Positions 7,402-15,658 are shown, numbered from the stretch's first letter. The stretch is 21,893 nucleotides of DNA from UBA7803 sp036381275 (GCA_036381275.1 DASVDC010000063.1:1-21893), one strand, 5' to 3'. Program-made: numbers and translations. The notes: a model not told the origin generated them from the sequence alone.

Positions 7402-8655
7402 GTGTTCGAGCACCTCCAGTCCCACATCGTCGGTCTGGGGCTGGCACTCGGGCTCGGCTTCCTGGTCGGGCTGGAGCGGGAGTGGGCCGCCGACAAGCCG
7501 ATCGGGCTGCGCTCGTTCGCGCTGATCGGCGGCTCCGGCGGGCTCGCCGCGCTGCTGGCCGAGCTGTGGGGCGGCTGGATCGTCGCTTCGGGCCTGCTCG
7601 CGGTGACGGCGCTCGCGGTCGGGCACCAGCTCCGGCTGCAACCGAAAGCCGGTCAGGACGACCCGCCCGGCGTGACCACGCTGCTCGCCGCGATCGCCGT
7701 CTACCTGGTCGGTGCCGCCTGCGTCGCCGGGTACCAGATCCACGGCGTGGTGGTGGGCGGCGCCATCACGATCCTGCTGCACTGGAAGCGGCCGCTGCAC
7801 GGCCTGGTCGATCGCATCGGCGAGAACGAATTCAACGCGGTAGCCCGCTTCGTGCTGATTACGCTGGTGGTGCTGCCGATCCTGCCGAACCGCACGTTCG
7901 GTCCGTACGACGTGTTGAATCCGTTCCAGACCTGGCTGCTGGTAGTGCTGATCGTCGGCCTCAGCATGATCGGCTACGTGGCCTTCCGGCTGCTGAAGGC
8001 CGATCTCGGTGCGCTGGTCGGGGGCGTGGTGGGCGGCCTGGTATCGAGCACCGCGACCACCATCAGCTTCGCCGGTCTCAGCCGCTCCGACGGCAAGCTC
8101 GTGCCGAGCGCGGCGCTGGTGATCCTGGTCGCCTCCGCGGTGGTGTACGCCCGCGTAGCGGTGGAGCTCGGGGTCGTGGCGCCGACGCTGCTGCGGCACG
8201 CGGCACTGCCGATGGTCGTGTTCGCGCTGGCGATGGTGGCAGCGGCGCTCGCGGTGTATCCGCGGGTGCGCCGGCAGCGCGTCGAATTGCCCGAGCAGCA
8301 GAATCCGGCGCGCCTCAAAGTGGCGCTCGCGTTTGCGCTGCTGTACGCGCTCAGCATCGTCGGCGTCGCGGCCGCGCGCGACTACTTCGGCGACGATGCG
8401 ATCTATCTCGTCGCGCTGCTGTCGGGGCTGACGCAGGTGGACGCGATGACCTTGTCGGTCGGGCAGCTCTACAGTCGCGGAGAGGTGGAGCCGGACCTCG
8501 CCTGGCGCTCGATCTTCGTCGCAACGCTGGCGAACCTGGCGTTCAAGATCGGCGCCGGTTCCGTGCTCGGGCACGCGGCGCTGCGCATCTACCTGCTCAC
8601 GCTCGGCGGCGCGCTGCTCGCCGGCGGCATCGCGCTGGTGTTCCTCTGGCCCTGA
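7402..8655 (+). CDS. MgtC/SapB-family membrane protein with DUF4010
   Basis: This 417-residue protein has about a dozen hydrophobic helices. The N-terminal block GLGLALGLGFLVGLEREWAADKPIGLRSFALIGGSGGLAALL is the MgtC/SapB signature, with the GLERE motif after helix 1 and a G-x-R-S/T-F-A-L block. The C-terminal two thirds fit DUF4010, with VGGLVSSTATTISFAGLSR and LLSGLTQVDAMTLSV. The family is found in the inner membrane; roles in cation (Mg2+) homeostasis have been suggested but the transport function is unproven. The GTG start has only a weak ribosome site, but starting later would remove the first helix. It lies in a same-strand run with the HiPIP, methyltransferase and lactone oxidase genes. 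Confidence 0.9.
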   Translation: MFEHLQSHIVGLGLALGLGFLVGLEREWAADKPIGLRSFALIGGSGGLAALLAELWGGWIVASGLLAVTALAVGHQLRLQPKAGQDDPPGVTTLLAAIAVYLVGAACVAGYQIHGVVVGGAITILLHWKRPLHGLVDRIGENEFNAVARFVLITLVVLPILPNRTFGPYDVLNPFQTWLLVVLIVGLSMIGYVAFRLLKADLGALVGGVVGGLVSSTATTISFAGLSRSDGKLVPSAALVILVASAVVYARVAVELGVVAPTLLRHAALPMVVFALAMVAAALAVYPRVRRQRVELPEQQNPARLKVALAFALLYALSIVGVAAARDYFGDDAIYLVALLSGLTQVDAMTLSVGQLYSRGEVEPDLAWRSIFVATLANLAFKIGAGSVLGHAALRIYLLTLGGALLAGGIALVFLWP

Positions 8656-8703
8656 CCGGCACCGTAAGATGCCTGCACCGGGGTGCTGCAGGAGGTCGAA
8701 GCC

Positions 8704-9321
8704 ATGGGGTGGTATGCGCGCTGGGTGCTGCCGAAGCTGATCGACGTCGCGTGCGGCCAGAAGCCGATGCTGGCGCTGCGCCAGCGCTACGTCCCCCGGG
8801 CCACCGGCGACGTGCTGGAGATCGGCATCGGCAGCGGTCACAACCTGGCCTGGTACGGGCCGGAGGTTCGTTCCGTGACCGGCCTCGATCCGGCGGCCGA
8901 GCTGACCGCGCTGGCGCGGGAACGGGCCGCCCGGCTCCATGTGCCGGTCGAGGTGCTCGAGGTATCCGGTGAAGCGATCCCGGCGGACGACGCCCGCTTC
9001 GACAGCGTGGTCTGCACCTGGACGCTCTGCTCGATCCCGAACGTGTATGCGGCGCTGCGCGAGATGCGCCGGGTGCTTAAGCCGGGCGGCCGGCTCCTGT
9101 TCATCGAGCACGGTCTCGCGCCGGACCCGGGCGTGGTCAAGTGGCAGCGCCGGCTGGAGCCGCTCTGGAAACCCATCGGCGGCGGCTGCCACCTGACCCG
9201 ACGGGCCGACGAGCTGATCCGCGACGCGGGCTTCCGCATCACCGAGCTCGATTCCGGCTACCAGCCGGGTCCCAAGTTCGCGACGTTCATGAGCCACGGA
9301 ATCGCCGAGCGGCCGCGCTGA
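8704..9321 (+). CDS. Class I SAM methyltransferase, METTL7-like
   Basis: This 205-residue soluble protein has motif I at residues 37-48 (VLEIGIGSGHNL), an acidic post-II position (GLDPAAEL, 60-67), CTWTLCSIPN at 104-113, VLKPGGRLLFIEH at 124-136, and GGCHLTR at 160-166. The CTxxLCS, ExH and GC-x-L-TR blocks recall the METTL7A/B (TMT1) group, in which human members methylate alkyl thiols. Many bacterial members are labelled phosphatidylethanolamine or ubiquinone methyltransferases without proof. The ATG is chosen because GGAGG lies eight bases before it; an upstream in-frame GTG at 8683 would precede that site. The stop is two bases before the lactone oxidase start, so the two are probably translationally coupled. 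The substrate is unknown. Confidence 0.88.
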   Translation: MGWYARWVLPKLIDVACGQKPMLALRQRYVPRATGDVLEIGIGSGHNLAWYGPEVRSVTGLDPAAELTALARERAARLHVPVEVLEVSGEAIPADDARFDSVVCTWTLCSIPNVYAALREMRRVLKPGGRLLFIEHGLAPDPGVVKWQRRLEPLWKPIGGGCHLTRRADELIRDAGFRITELDSGYQPGPKFATFMSHGIAERPR

Positions 9322-9323
9322 GC

Positions 9324-10496
9324 ATGGCGCGCTGGTCGAACTGGTCCGGACGTCTCACCGCTCGACCCCGCGCCATCCACTTCGCGCGCAGTGAAGCCGA
9401 CGCGGCCGCGCTGCTGAAGCAGGCCGCGGCGGCCGGAATCGAGGTCCGCGCGGCCGGCGCCGGACACAGCCACGCGCCGCTCGTGCCGAGCGACGGCATC
9501 GTGCTCGACACCAGCGGCCTCGCCGGGCTGATCGACGCGGATCCGTCGGCCCGCACCGCAACGGTCGGCGCCGGTACGCTCGTTTACGCGCTGGGCGCGC
9601 CGCTGCATCGGGTCGGGCTCGCGCTGATCAACCAGGGCGACATCGACCGGCAGAGCATCGGCGGTGCCTGCGCGACCGGCACCCACGGCACCGGCCGTAC
9701 GCTGCAGAACCTCTCCGCCCAGGTGCTCGGCGTACGGCTCGCGCTGATCTCGGGGGAGCTGGTCGACTGCGACGCCGAACGGGAACCGGAGCTGTGGCAG
9801 GCGGCACGCCTCGGGCTCGGTGCGCTCGGCGTGGTCACCGCTCTGACGCTGCGCGTGCGGGACGCGTACCGGCTGCAGGAACGGAGCTGGACCGCACCGC
9901 TCGAAACGCTGCTGCCGGACGTCGACCGGCACGCGGCCGCGGCGCGCCACTTCGAGTTCTTCTGGTACCCCGAGGACGATCGGGCCGTCGCGAAGCTGAT
10001 CGTCGAGACCGACGCACCGCCGCGGTATCCGGTGGGTGACGAAGGCAGCCGCATCGGCTGGAGCCACGAGGTGCTGCCGAGCCATCGCCCGCACCCGCAC
10101 ACCGAGATGGAATACGCGGTACCGGCGTCGGCGGGCGAAGCCTGCCTGCTCGCCATCCGCGAGCTGATCCGCCGGCAGTTTCCCGCGGTGCGCTGGCCCG
10201 TCGAGTATCGGACCGTCGCGGCCGACGACGTCTGGCTGTCACAAGCCTTCGAACGGGACGTGGTCACGATCTCCGTGCACCAGGACGTTCGGGAGGACGA
10301 AACCCGCTACTTCCGGGCCTGCGAAGAGGTCTTCCTCGACCACCAGGGCCGCCCGCACTGGGGCAAGCTGCGCTACCTCGGCCGCGACCAGCTCGCGGCG
10401 CGGCACCCGGCGTGGGCGCGCTGGTGGGCGGTGCGCGATGCCGTGGACCCCGCAGGGCGGCTGCTGAACGATCACCTGCGGGCGCTGCGGCCGTGA
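9324..10496 (+). CDS. FAD-linked D-arabinono-1,4-lactone oxidase family protein
   Basis: This 390-residue protein has an N-terminal PCMH-type FAD domain (residues about 10-180) with AGAGHSHAPL (44-53) and GACATGTHGTG (114-124). A C-terminal ALO domain follows, with PVEYRTVAADDVWLSQAF, ISVHQDV and the family-defining HWGK near residue 345, then DPAGRLLNDHL. Relatives oxidise the C2-C3 bond of aldonolactones such as arabinono-, gulono- or galactono-1,4-lactone, using O2 or another acceptor. At 390 residues it is a little short for the family, but no block is missing. The start is the ATG two bases after the methyltransferase stop; the longer open frame overlaps that gene. It is convergent with the GST gene, 22 bases away. 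Confidence 0.9.
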   Translation: MARWSNWSGRLTARPRAIHFARSEADAAALLKQAAAAGIEVRAAGAGHSHAPLVPSDGIVLDTSGLAGLIDADPSARTATVGAGTLVYALGAPLHRVGLALINQGDIDRQSIGGACATGTHGTGRTLQNLSAQVLGVRLALISGELVDCDAEREPELWQAARLGLGALGVVTALTLRVRDAYRLQERSWTAPLETLLPDVDRHAAAARHFEFFWYPEDDRAVAKLIVETDAPPRYPVGDEGSRIGWSHEVLPSHRPHPHTEMEYAVPASAGEACLLAIRELIRRQFPAVRWPVEYRTVAADDVWLSQAFERDVVTISVHQDVREDETRYFRACEEVFLDHQGRPHWGKLRYLGRDQLAARHPAWARWWAVRDAVDPAGRLLNDHLRALRP

Positions 10497-10518
10497 GCCC
10501 GGGCGGCCGTTTTCCGGA

Positions 10519-11334
10519 TCAGCCGCGCGGCGCGAACGGATCGATGAAGCGGATGTTGTCTCTGGCGAGGCCCTCGCTCACCACCTCGAGGCCCCCGGAT
10601 TTGATCATCCACTCGAGCCGGTGATCACGGTATTCGCGCTTGAACAGCCCCTGCTCCATCGCCTGGCGCACCGCATCGAGGCTGACCGAACGGTCCGCGG
10701 CGATCGCCGCCGCGGCGCGGGCACAGGTCGCCACGCTGTCACGGGCGTTCGCGCGCGCGTGCCAGTCGGCCAGCCGACTTCCCGCCGCGGGCCGGTGCCC
10801 GAAACCGGTCGCGCCGTTGACGAACGGCACCACGGCGATGTCGCCCCAGCCGAACGCATCGCCGTTGAACCACGGGCGGTCGCCGAGCTGATCCTCGAGC
10901 CATCGGTACCAGGCGGCGATCTGCTCGGCGCCGCGGGCCTCGAGGGTCTCCGCGAGCTTGCCGCTGGCGCGGCCGAAATTGCGCACCTCCGACAGCCCCC
11001 AGGTGATGGCCTCGAAGTGGGTGTCCATCGCGTCCTCGATCATCCGCACCCGGGCGCGTTCCGCGGGCGTCTCGGGCAGGAGCGGCGGCTGCGGCCAGCG
11101 CTCCTCGACGTACTCGAGAATGATGGTGGAATCGAACACGGCCAGATTCCCGTGCACCAGCGCGGGCACCTCGCCGCGCGGGCTGACCCGGGCGAACTCG
11201 CCGTCGGCCCGGCCGCTGCCGATCCCGCCGGGCAGCGGCGCATCGAACGGCACGCCCTTCTCGAGCAGCGCTATCTTCACCTTCTGTCCGTACGGTGAGA
11301 GCGGATGGTCGTAGACGGTCACGGATTCGGTCAT
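10519..11334 (-). CDS. Glutathione S-transferase family protein
   Basis: This 271-residue cytosolic protein has an N-terminal thioredoxin-fold GST domain (VYDHPLSPYGQKVKIALLEKGVPFDA, then GEVPALVHGNLAVFDSTIILEYVEERWPQPPLLP) and an all-helical C-terminal domain with NGDAFGWGDIAVVPFV. The DST triplet stands where the glutathione-binding E/Q-S motif is expected. It is longer than a typical GST (about 200-230 aa) because of a C-terminal extension of about 50 residues ending FIDPFAPRG. ATGs lie at 11340 and 11334. The second is chosen because the AGGAGG site is eight bases before it and only two from the first. It is divergent from the HpaB-family gene, with a 77-base shared control region. The substrate is unknown. 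Confidence 0.9.
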   Translation of the reverse strand: MTESVTVYDHPLSPYGQKVKIALLEKGVPFDAPLPGGIGSGRADGEFARVSPRGEVPALVHGNLAVFDSTIILEYVEERWPQPPLLPETPAERARVRMIEDAMDTHFEAITWGLSEVRNFGRASGKLAETLEARGAEQIAAWYRWLEDQLGDRPWFNGDAFGWGDIAVVPFVNGATGFGHRPAAGSRLADWHARANARDSVATCARAAAAIAADRSVSLDAVRQAMEQGLFKREYRDHRLEWMIKSGGLEVVSEGLARDNIRFIDPFAPRG

Positions 11335-11350
11335 CGGCATCCCCTCCTGG

Positions 11351-11379
11351 TTGGGTTCAAAGATAACGTGTTATAAGAT
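11351..11379 (+). promoter_or_regulatory. Candidate promoter and palindromic operator for divergent GST/hydroxylase genes
   Basis: In the 77-base gap, TTGGGT (11351-11356) and TAAGAT (11374-11379) are spaced by 17 bases as a possible -35/-10 pair for the hydroxylase. Between them lies ATAACGTGTTAT (11363-11374), a palindrome with five-base arms around GT. The patch is markedly AT-rich compared with its surroundings. A repressor bound there could block both divergent genes. Confidence 0.45.
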
Positions 11380-11411
11380 TTTTCGCGACACGAAGCGGGA
11401 GCCGCACCACC

Positions 11412-12821
11412 ATGATGACGGGCGATCAGTATCGGGAGTCTCTGAACGACGGACGCGAGACCTATTTCGAAGGCAAGCCGGTCGACAACGTCGCCGCCCA
11501 TCCGATGCTGAAGATCACGGTGGATTCCGCCGCCGCCGGCTACGACCGCTTCTACGACCCCACCCCCGGCGCCATCGGTGCGTTCATGAAGGTTCCGGGT
11601 TCGGCGAAGGAGCTCCGCGAGCAGGTCGAGCTGCACGAATCCGTCGATCTGCTCACCCACGTCACCTACGCCTCGATCATGACGCTGCTCACGGCTGCCG
11701 ACCGGATCGAAGCGGTGCTGCCGGAGAACGCCGCGCGCATCCGCGCGTACGTGAAGGACGCGCAGCAGCGCGACATCCGCATCACGCAGTGCATCACCGA
11801 CTCGAAGGGCGATCGGAGCCGCCGGCCGAGCCGGCAGGACGATCCGGACCACTACGTACGGGTGATCGAGCGGCGTGACGACGGCGTGGTGATCCGCGGC
11901 GCGAAACTGCACATCTCCGCGGCGTCGATGGGCCACGAGCTGATGACCATCCCGACCAAGTCGATGAAGCCGGGCGAAGAGCAGTACTCGATCGCGTGCA
12001 TGGTCCCGGTCAACGCGCCGGGCGTGAAGATCATCAACACCACGTATGCGCCGCGCCACGAGGACACCCGCGACTTTCCGATCTCCGGAAACCACCACAC
12101 GCCGGAAGGCTTCGTGATCTTCGACGACGTGTTCGTGCCGAACGAGCGGGTGTTCCTCGCCGGCGAGCATCCGGAGCTCGCCGGCGTGTTCGCTCACTCG
12201 CTCGGCCTGTGGGAGCGGCTCGGCGGGCTCGCCGGCATGGCACGCAGCTACGATGCGCTGGTCGGCTTCGCGCAGCTCATCTCGGAAGCGAACGGGCTCG
12301 ACCGGGTCAGCCACATCCGCGAGAAGATCTCCGAGATGCTGATCAACGCGACGCTGATCCGCGCGACCCTCGAGGCCGCGATCGAGCACTGCCATATCAC
12401 CTCGGACGGCGCCGCGTTCCCCGACGAGCTGTACACCAACGCGGGGAAATACCACGGCGCCGCGAACTGGTCGCTGATGGTGCGCCACCTGCACGACATC
12501 GCCGGCGGCAGCGTGCTGACGGCGCCGGCCATCGCGGACCTGGAGAACGACCGGGTCGGCCACCTGGCACGCAAGTACATGGGCACGCTGCAGTCGGTGG
12601 ACGGCCTGTACCGCACCCGGCTGTTCCACGCGATCCGCGACTACACCGCGGACGCGTTCGGCGGCTGGCAGGCGGTCACCAACATCCAGGCCGGCGGCGG
12701 CCTGTACGCGCAGCGCCTGGTGTCCCGGCTGCACTACGACATGGAGCGGGCGAAGCGCACCGCGCTGAAGACCGCGCGGATGGAGGAATACATCGACCTG
12801 GTCTGCAACGGCTCCGCCTGA
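11412..12821 (+). CDS. 4-hydroxyphenylacetate 3-hydroxylase (HpaB) family protein
   Basis: This 469-residue protein matches the HpaB/acyl-CoA-dehydrogenase-like fold family: an N-terminal helical domain (MTGDQYRESLNDGRETYFEGKPV), a central beta domain (VIRGAKLHISAASMGHELMTIPT, then FVIFDDVFVPNERVFLAGE) and a C-terminal helical bundle (VSHIREKISEM, then NIQAGGGLYAQRL). The family contains FADH2-using aromatic hydroxylases and the [4Fe-4S] dehydratase AbfD. The four AbfD cluster ligands (three Cys, one His) have no counterpart at the matching places here, so a flavin-dependent hydroxylase is more likely. Such enzymes need a separate flavin reductase, and none is seen nearby. A GGGAG site precedes the first ATG. 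A questin-oxidase-like gene follows 121 bases downstream. The substrate is unknown, probably a phenol or acyl compound. Confidence 0.87.
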   Translation: MMTGDQYRESLNDGRETYFEGKPVDNVAAHPMLKITVDSAAAGYDRFYDPTPGAIGAFMKVPGSAKELREQVELHESVDLLTHVTYASIMTLLTAADRIEAVLPENAARIRAYVKDAQQRDIRITQCITDSKGDRSRRPSRQDDPDHYVRVIERRDDGVVIRGAKLHISAASMGHELMTIPTKSMKPGEEQYSIACMVPVNAPGVKIINTTYAPRHEDTRDFPISGNHHTPEGFVIFDDVFVPNERVFLAGEHPELAGVFAHSLGLWERLGGLAGMARSYDALVGFAQLISEANGLDRVSHIREKISEMLINATLIRATLEAAIEHCHITSDGAAFPDELYTNAGKYHGAANWSLMVRHLHDIAGGSVLTAPAIADLENDRVGHLARKYMGTLQSVDGLYRTRLFHAIRDYTADAFGGWQAVTNIQAGGGLYAQRLVSRLHYDMERAKRTALKTARMEEYIDLVCNGSA

Positions 12822-12942
12822 CGGAACCGCGCCGGCCCCGCGCCGCCGCCGAGCCGCCGCCGGTTCGCACTCGCTGGCCGCGCCGCCCGCGCCGTAGTAG
12901 CGTGCCGCTTCGAAACACCAGCTTCCTCGAGGAGGCGCGACG

Positions 12943-13878
12943 ATGCCTGCCGAATCGGTTCCGACGCCGCTCCGCGAGCACGGCCGCCGCTACCACACCA
13001 ACTACCCGCCGCACGACCACAGCGATCACTTTCCGATGACGTGGCTCGCGCTCGGGGGCCTCGGCGCGGGTCCGGAGCGGCAAGCGCGCTTCACCGCGAG
13101 CTATCTGCCACGCCTGACGCCGCTGCGCGAGGACGATCCGCTGCGGCAGCGTCAGCAGGCGCTCCTCGACGACATCGAGCGGCGAGGCATCGCCGCGGTT
13201 GTCGCCGACCATCTGCCGACCTGGATCTGCGGCTGGTTCCGCGAGGCGTATCACCCGCTGATCCGGCTCGGCTACGGGGTCGAGTTCGAGGTGCCGGAGG
13301 AAGTCGCCGCCGCGCTCGCCTACGGTGAGGCGAGCGGGCGGAGCGACCGCCTGGCGACGCTCGCCGGCGCGGCGCGTGCGCGCGCGGGGACGGGGCTCGA
13401 GCTGCTCGAGGAGGCGGCCGCGCTGCCGCACCGCGCGCACGACGCAGCGGATTTCGGCGATCGCGCCGAGGCGTCGCTGCACACCCCGGGGATCGAGCGC
13501 CTCGGTCTGCTGCTCGACGACAATCTGTGCCAGATCAGTTACGCCGCGCTGTCGGTGTTCGCCGGCACGCACGACTTCTTCGCGCTGCACCTGGTCACCG
13601 CGAGCCACGCGTTCCGGATCGTGCACGCGTACGCCGGACCCGACGCAGACGCGATCCTGAACCTCGGCGTCCTGGCGGGTTATCTGGCGGTGGGCGCACC
13701 GTGCGTCCGGCCGGCGAGCGCGGCCGGCGAGCCGCTGCCGGCACGCGCGGAGCTGCTGGCGCTCTGCAGCGATGACGAGCACGACCTGAAGCTCGCCTAT
13801 TCCGCCTGGGCGCAGGCGGAGCACTGGCGCGACCCGGCCTACCTGATCGCGGCGCGCGCCTATCTGACCCGGCGCTGA
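12943..13878 (+). CDS. Questin oxidase-like (DUF4243) protein
   Basis: This 311-residue protein resembles the questin oxidase-like family: HFPMTWLALGGLGAGPERQARF (about 29-50), a middle AYHPLIRLGYGVEFEVPEEVAAALAY block, and a C-terminal HDFFALHLVTASHAFRIVHAY block with conserved His residues. The fungal prototype carries out Baeyer-Villiger-type ring opening of the anthraquinone questin. Bacterial members are shorter and unstudied. GAGGAGG lies five bases before the ATG, a strong start. The gap to the HpaB-family gene has no clear terminator, so co-transcription is possible, though the GC-rich gap could hide a promoter. It is convergent with the M48 protease (22 bases). The family assignment is fairly firm; the reaction here is unknown. 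Confidence 0.8.
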   Translation: MPAESVPTPLREHGRRYHTNYPPHDHSDHFPMTWLALGGLGAGPERQARFTASYLPRLTPLREDDPLRQRQQALLDDIERRGIAAVVADHLPTWICGWFREAYHPLIRLGYGVEFEVPEEVAAALAYGEASGRSDRLATLAGAARARAGTGLELLEEAAALPHRAHDAADFGDRAEASLHTPGIERLGLLLDDNLCQISYAALSVFAGTHDFFALHLVTASHAFRIVHAYAGPDADAILNLGVLAGYLAVGAPCVRPASAAGEPLPARAELLALCSDDEHDLKLAYSAWAQAEHWRDPAYLIAARAYLTRR

Positions 13879-13900
13879 CGCCCCACGGCAACCCCGCGCC

Positions 13901-15469
13901 TCATTCGGTGAGCCGTTCGGCAAGCCGTGCCGAGACCACGGACGCACGGGCGTCCACCAGGTCGCCGGCGCCTTCGGCCACCAGCATCACGCTCGCGGTC
14001 CCGGGCGCCAGGTAGTCGAGCCGCCGGCCGAAGCGGCGCCGTTGTCCGGCCGCGTCGAGCGTCTCGATCAACACGTCCACGTCCGCGAGTGCCGCTCCGG
14101 TGCGATTGCTGACCTGCATCACCAGGCGCCCGCCCGCGTCGCGGGCGAGTGCCGCATCGACGTATCGCGAGGGGTTCCGCGGCAGGTCGAGCCGCAACAG
14201 CTTCGCCCGGGCCGCCTGACCGGCCGGTGATTCGGATTGCGCCGCCGTCTCGTAGTGACTGAGCGCCGCGTCGAGATCGCCGGCGCGCTCGGCAAGCACG
14301 CCGAGCTCGTGGTAGGCCACGGCGGTCGGCAGCAGCTCGAGCGAGTGTTGCAGGCTCTGCCGCGCCGCCTGCGCATCCCCCTGCCGTGCCAGCGCGATGC
14401 CCCGTCCGAGGTGATACGCATAGAACGCGTCGTCGCGCTCGAGCGCCCGCTCGAAGTTGATCCGCGCATCGTCGTAACGCTCCTGCCGCAGCCGGATCTC
14501 GCCGCGCAAGCCATGGAATGCGGGCTCCGCCGGCTGCATTTCCAGCGCCCGGGAAACCAGCGCCTCGGCCTCGCCGACCTTCCCCTCGGCCAACGCCTTG
14601 CGGGCCTTGTCGTAGGCCGCATACGCCTCGGCGTCACGGCGCAGCGGCCGGAGCGCCGCCTGATAGGCGTCGGCGTTGAATTCGCCGCCGGTGAAACCTT
14701 CGGCGCGCAGCTCGTCGACCAGCTCGCGGTTGTTCGCGACCCGCTCGGTGGAGGGGGGATGGCTCGCGAACAGCCCCTCGAGCCAGGACGGCTCGCGCCC
14801 TTCCGACAGGCGCACGAATTTCTCCTGCAGCGTGACGGCCGCGTACGGGTCGTACCCGGCCTTGGCCATCATCCGCGTGCCGTAGTAGTCGGCTTCGCGC
14901 TCCGCGTTGCGTCCGTACTTCTGATTGAGCAGCCCGGCGGCGAGCTGTGCCGCACCGATCGCCGCGTTCGCGTAGTCGGTGTCGGCGACGCCGATCATCA
15001 CCCCGAGCAACGCCGCCTGCGCGAGCACGCCGCGCTCGATCGCCTTGGCACCGTGGCGCGCCGCCGCGTGCGTGATCTCGTGGCCGAGCACGGCCGCCAG
15101 CTCGGCCTCGTTGGAGAGCTCCGTGAGCAGCCCGCGGTTGATCGCGAGCTTTCCGCCGGGCAGCGCCCACGCGTTCGGCACCGAGTTGTTCAGCACCACG
15201 AATTCGTACGGAAGGTCGATGCCGCTGTGCGCGGCCACGCGCTCGCCGACGCGCTGCACGTAGCGGCTGAGCTCCGGATCGACGACGTACTGCCCGCCCT
15301 GCATCTGCTGCGCCGGCACGTACTGCTGCTCACCGATCGCGATCTGCTGCGCGGTGCTGACGAAGCCGAGCTCGCGCTCGCCGGTAACAGGGTTCTCCAC
15401 GCAGCCGCCCAGCACGGCGGCGAGCAGGAGCCACCGCCAGCAGCCGACCCCGGGACCTCGGCGATACAT
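13901..15469 (-). CDS. M48-family metalloprotease lipoprotein with TPR repeats
   Basis: This 522-residue protein has a lipoprotein signal (RWLLLAAVLGGC, lipobox Cys23) and an Oma1/BepA-type peptidase domain: NPVTGERELGFVSTAQQIAIGEQQ, NAWALPGGKLAINRGLL, the zinc-binding HEITH at 130-134, and ExxxD (E190) in RNAEREADYYGTRMM. TPR-like repeats follow (about residues 280-410; GEAEALVSRALEMQPAEPAF and the next three units), then a C-terminal beta domain of about 90 residues. The layout recalls BepA (M48 plus TPR), which checks outer-membrane protein assembly in the periplasm; here it would be lipid-anchored. The start is uncertain. The ATG at 15541 has a better ribosome site (GGGAG) but would put 24 extra polar residues before the signal, so 15469 is preferred. 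Confidence 0.88.
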   Translation of the reverse strand: MYRRGPGVGCWRWLLLAAVLGGCVENPVTGERELGFVSTAQQIAIGEQQYVPAQQMQGGQYVVDPELSRYVQRVGERVAAHSGIDLPYEFVVLNNSVPNAWALPGGKLAINRGLLTELSNEAELAAVLGHEITHAAARHGAKAIERGVLAQAALLGVMIGVADTDYANAAIGAAQLAAGLLNQKYGRNAEREADYYGTRMMAKAGYDPYAAVTLQEKFVRLSEGREPSWLEGLFASHPPSTERVANNRELVDELRAEGFTGGEFNADAYQAALRPLRRDAEAYAAYDKARKALAEGKVGEAEALVSRALEMQPAEPAFHGLRGEIRLRQERYDDARINFERALERDDAFYAYHLGRGIALARQGDAQAARQSLQHSLELLPTAVAYHELGVLAERAGDLDAALSHYETAAQSESPAGQAARAKLLRLDLPRNPSRYVDAALARDAGGRLVMQVSNRTGAALADVDVLIETLDAAGQRRRFGRRLDYLAPGTASVMLVAEGAGDLVDARASVVSARLAERLTE

Positions 15470-15563
15470 TTGCGTAACAGATCCCACGGTTTCGTTACCC
15501 CGTTCCATGATCATTCCAGTTTTGCTCGCAGGAGTCTTCACCCTTGCTCCCTAGCATCGAGTC

Positions 15564-15608
15564 CCGAGGTGTGCCCTCGGAGCAACCCGGCCTGCTGGAG
15601 AGGCCGGG
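15564..15608. other. Two tandem hairpins upstream of the M48 gene
   Basis: CCGAGG/CCTCGG (15564-15569 with 15575-15580) is followed by a perfect eight-base stem CCCGGCCT/AGGCCGGG (15586-15593 with 15601-15608, seven-base loop). They could sit in the 5' leader of the M48 gene (minus strand) or in the leader of the small plus-strand ORF at 15659. No T-tract follows on either side. Confidence 0.5.
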
Positions 15609-15658
15609 CCCACGGACGACGATCCAGGGATAGGCAACTCGACAGGTAGTTTGCGGCC

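Noticed and set aside
6889..9297. An 802-codon minus-strand frame across the HiPIP, DUF4010 and methyltransferase genes
   Set aside because: It crosses three recognisable plus-strand genes and their gaps, has low-complexity Arg/His/Asp content and no domain. It is an artefact of high GC.
12822..12942. GC-rich repeats (CCGCCG runs, GAACCG/CGGTTC) between the hydroxylase and questin-oxidase-like genes
   Set aside because: The inverted arms are only six bases, the loop is long, and there is no T-tract. This is consistent with ordinary GC-rich spacer.
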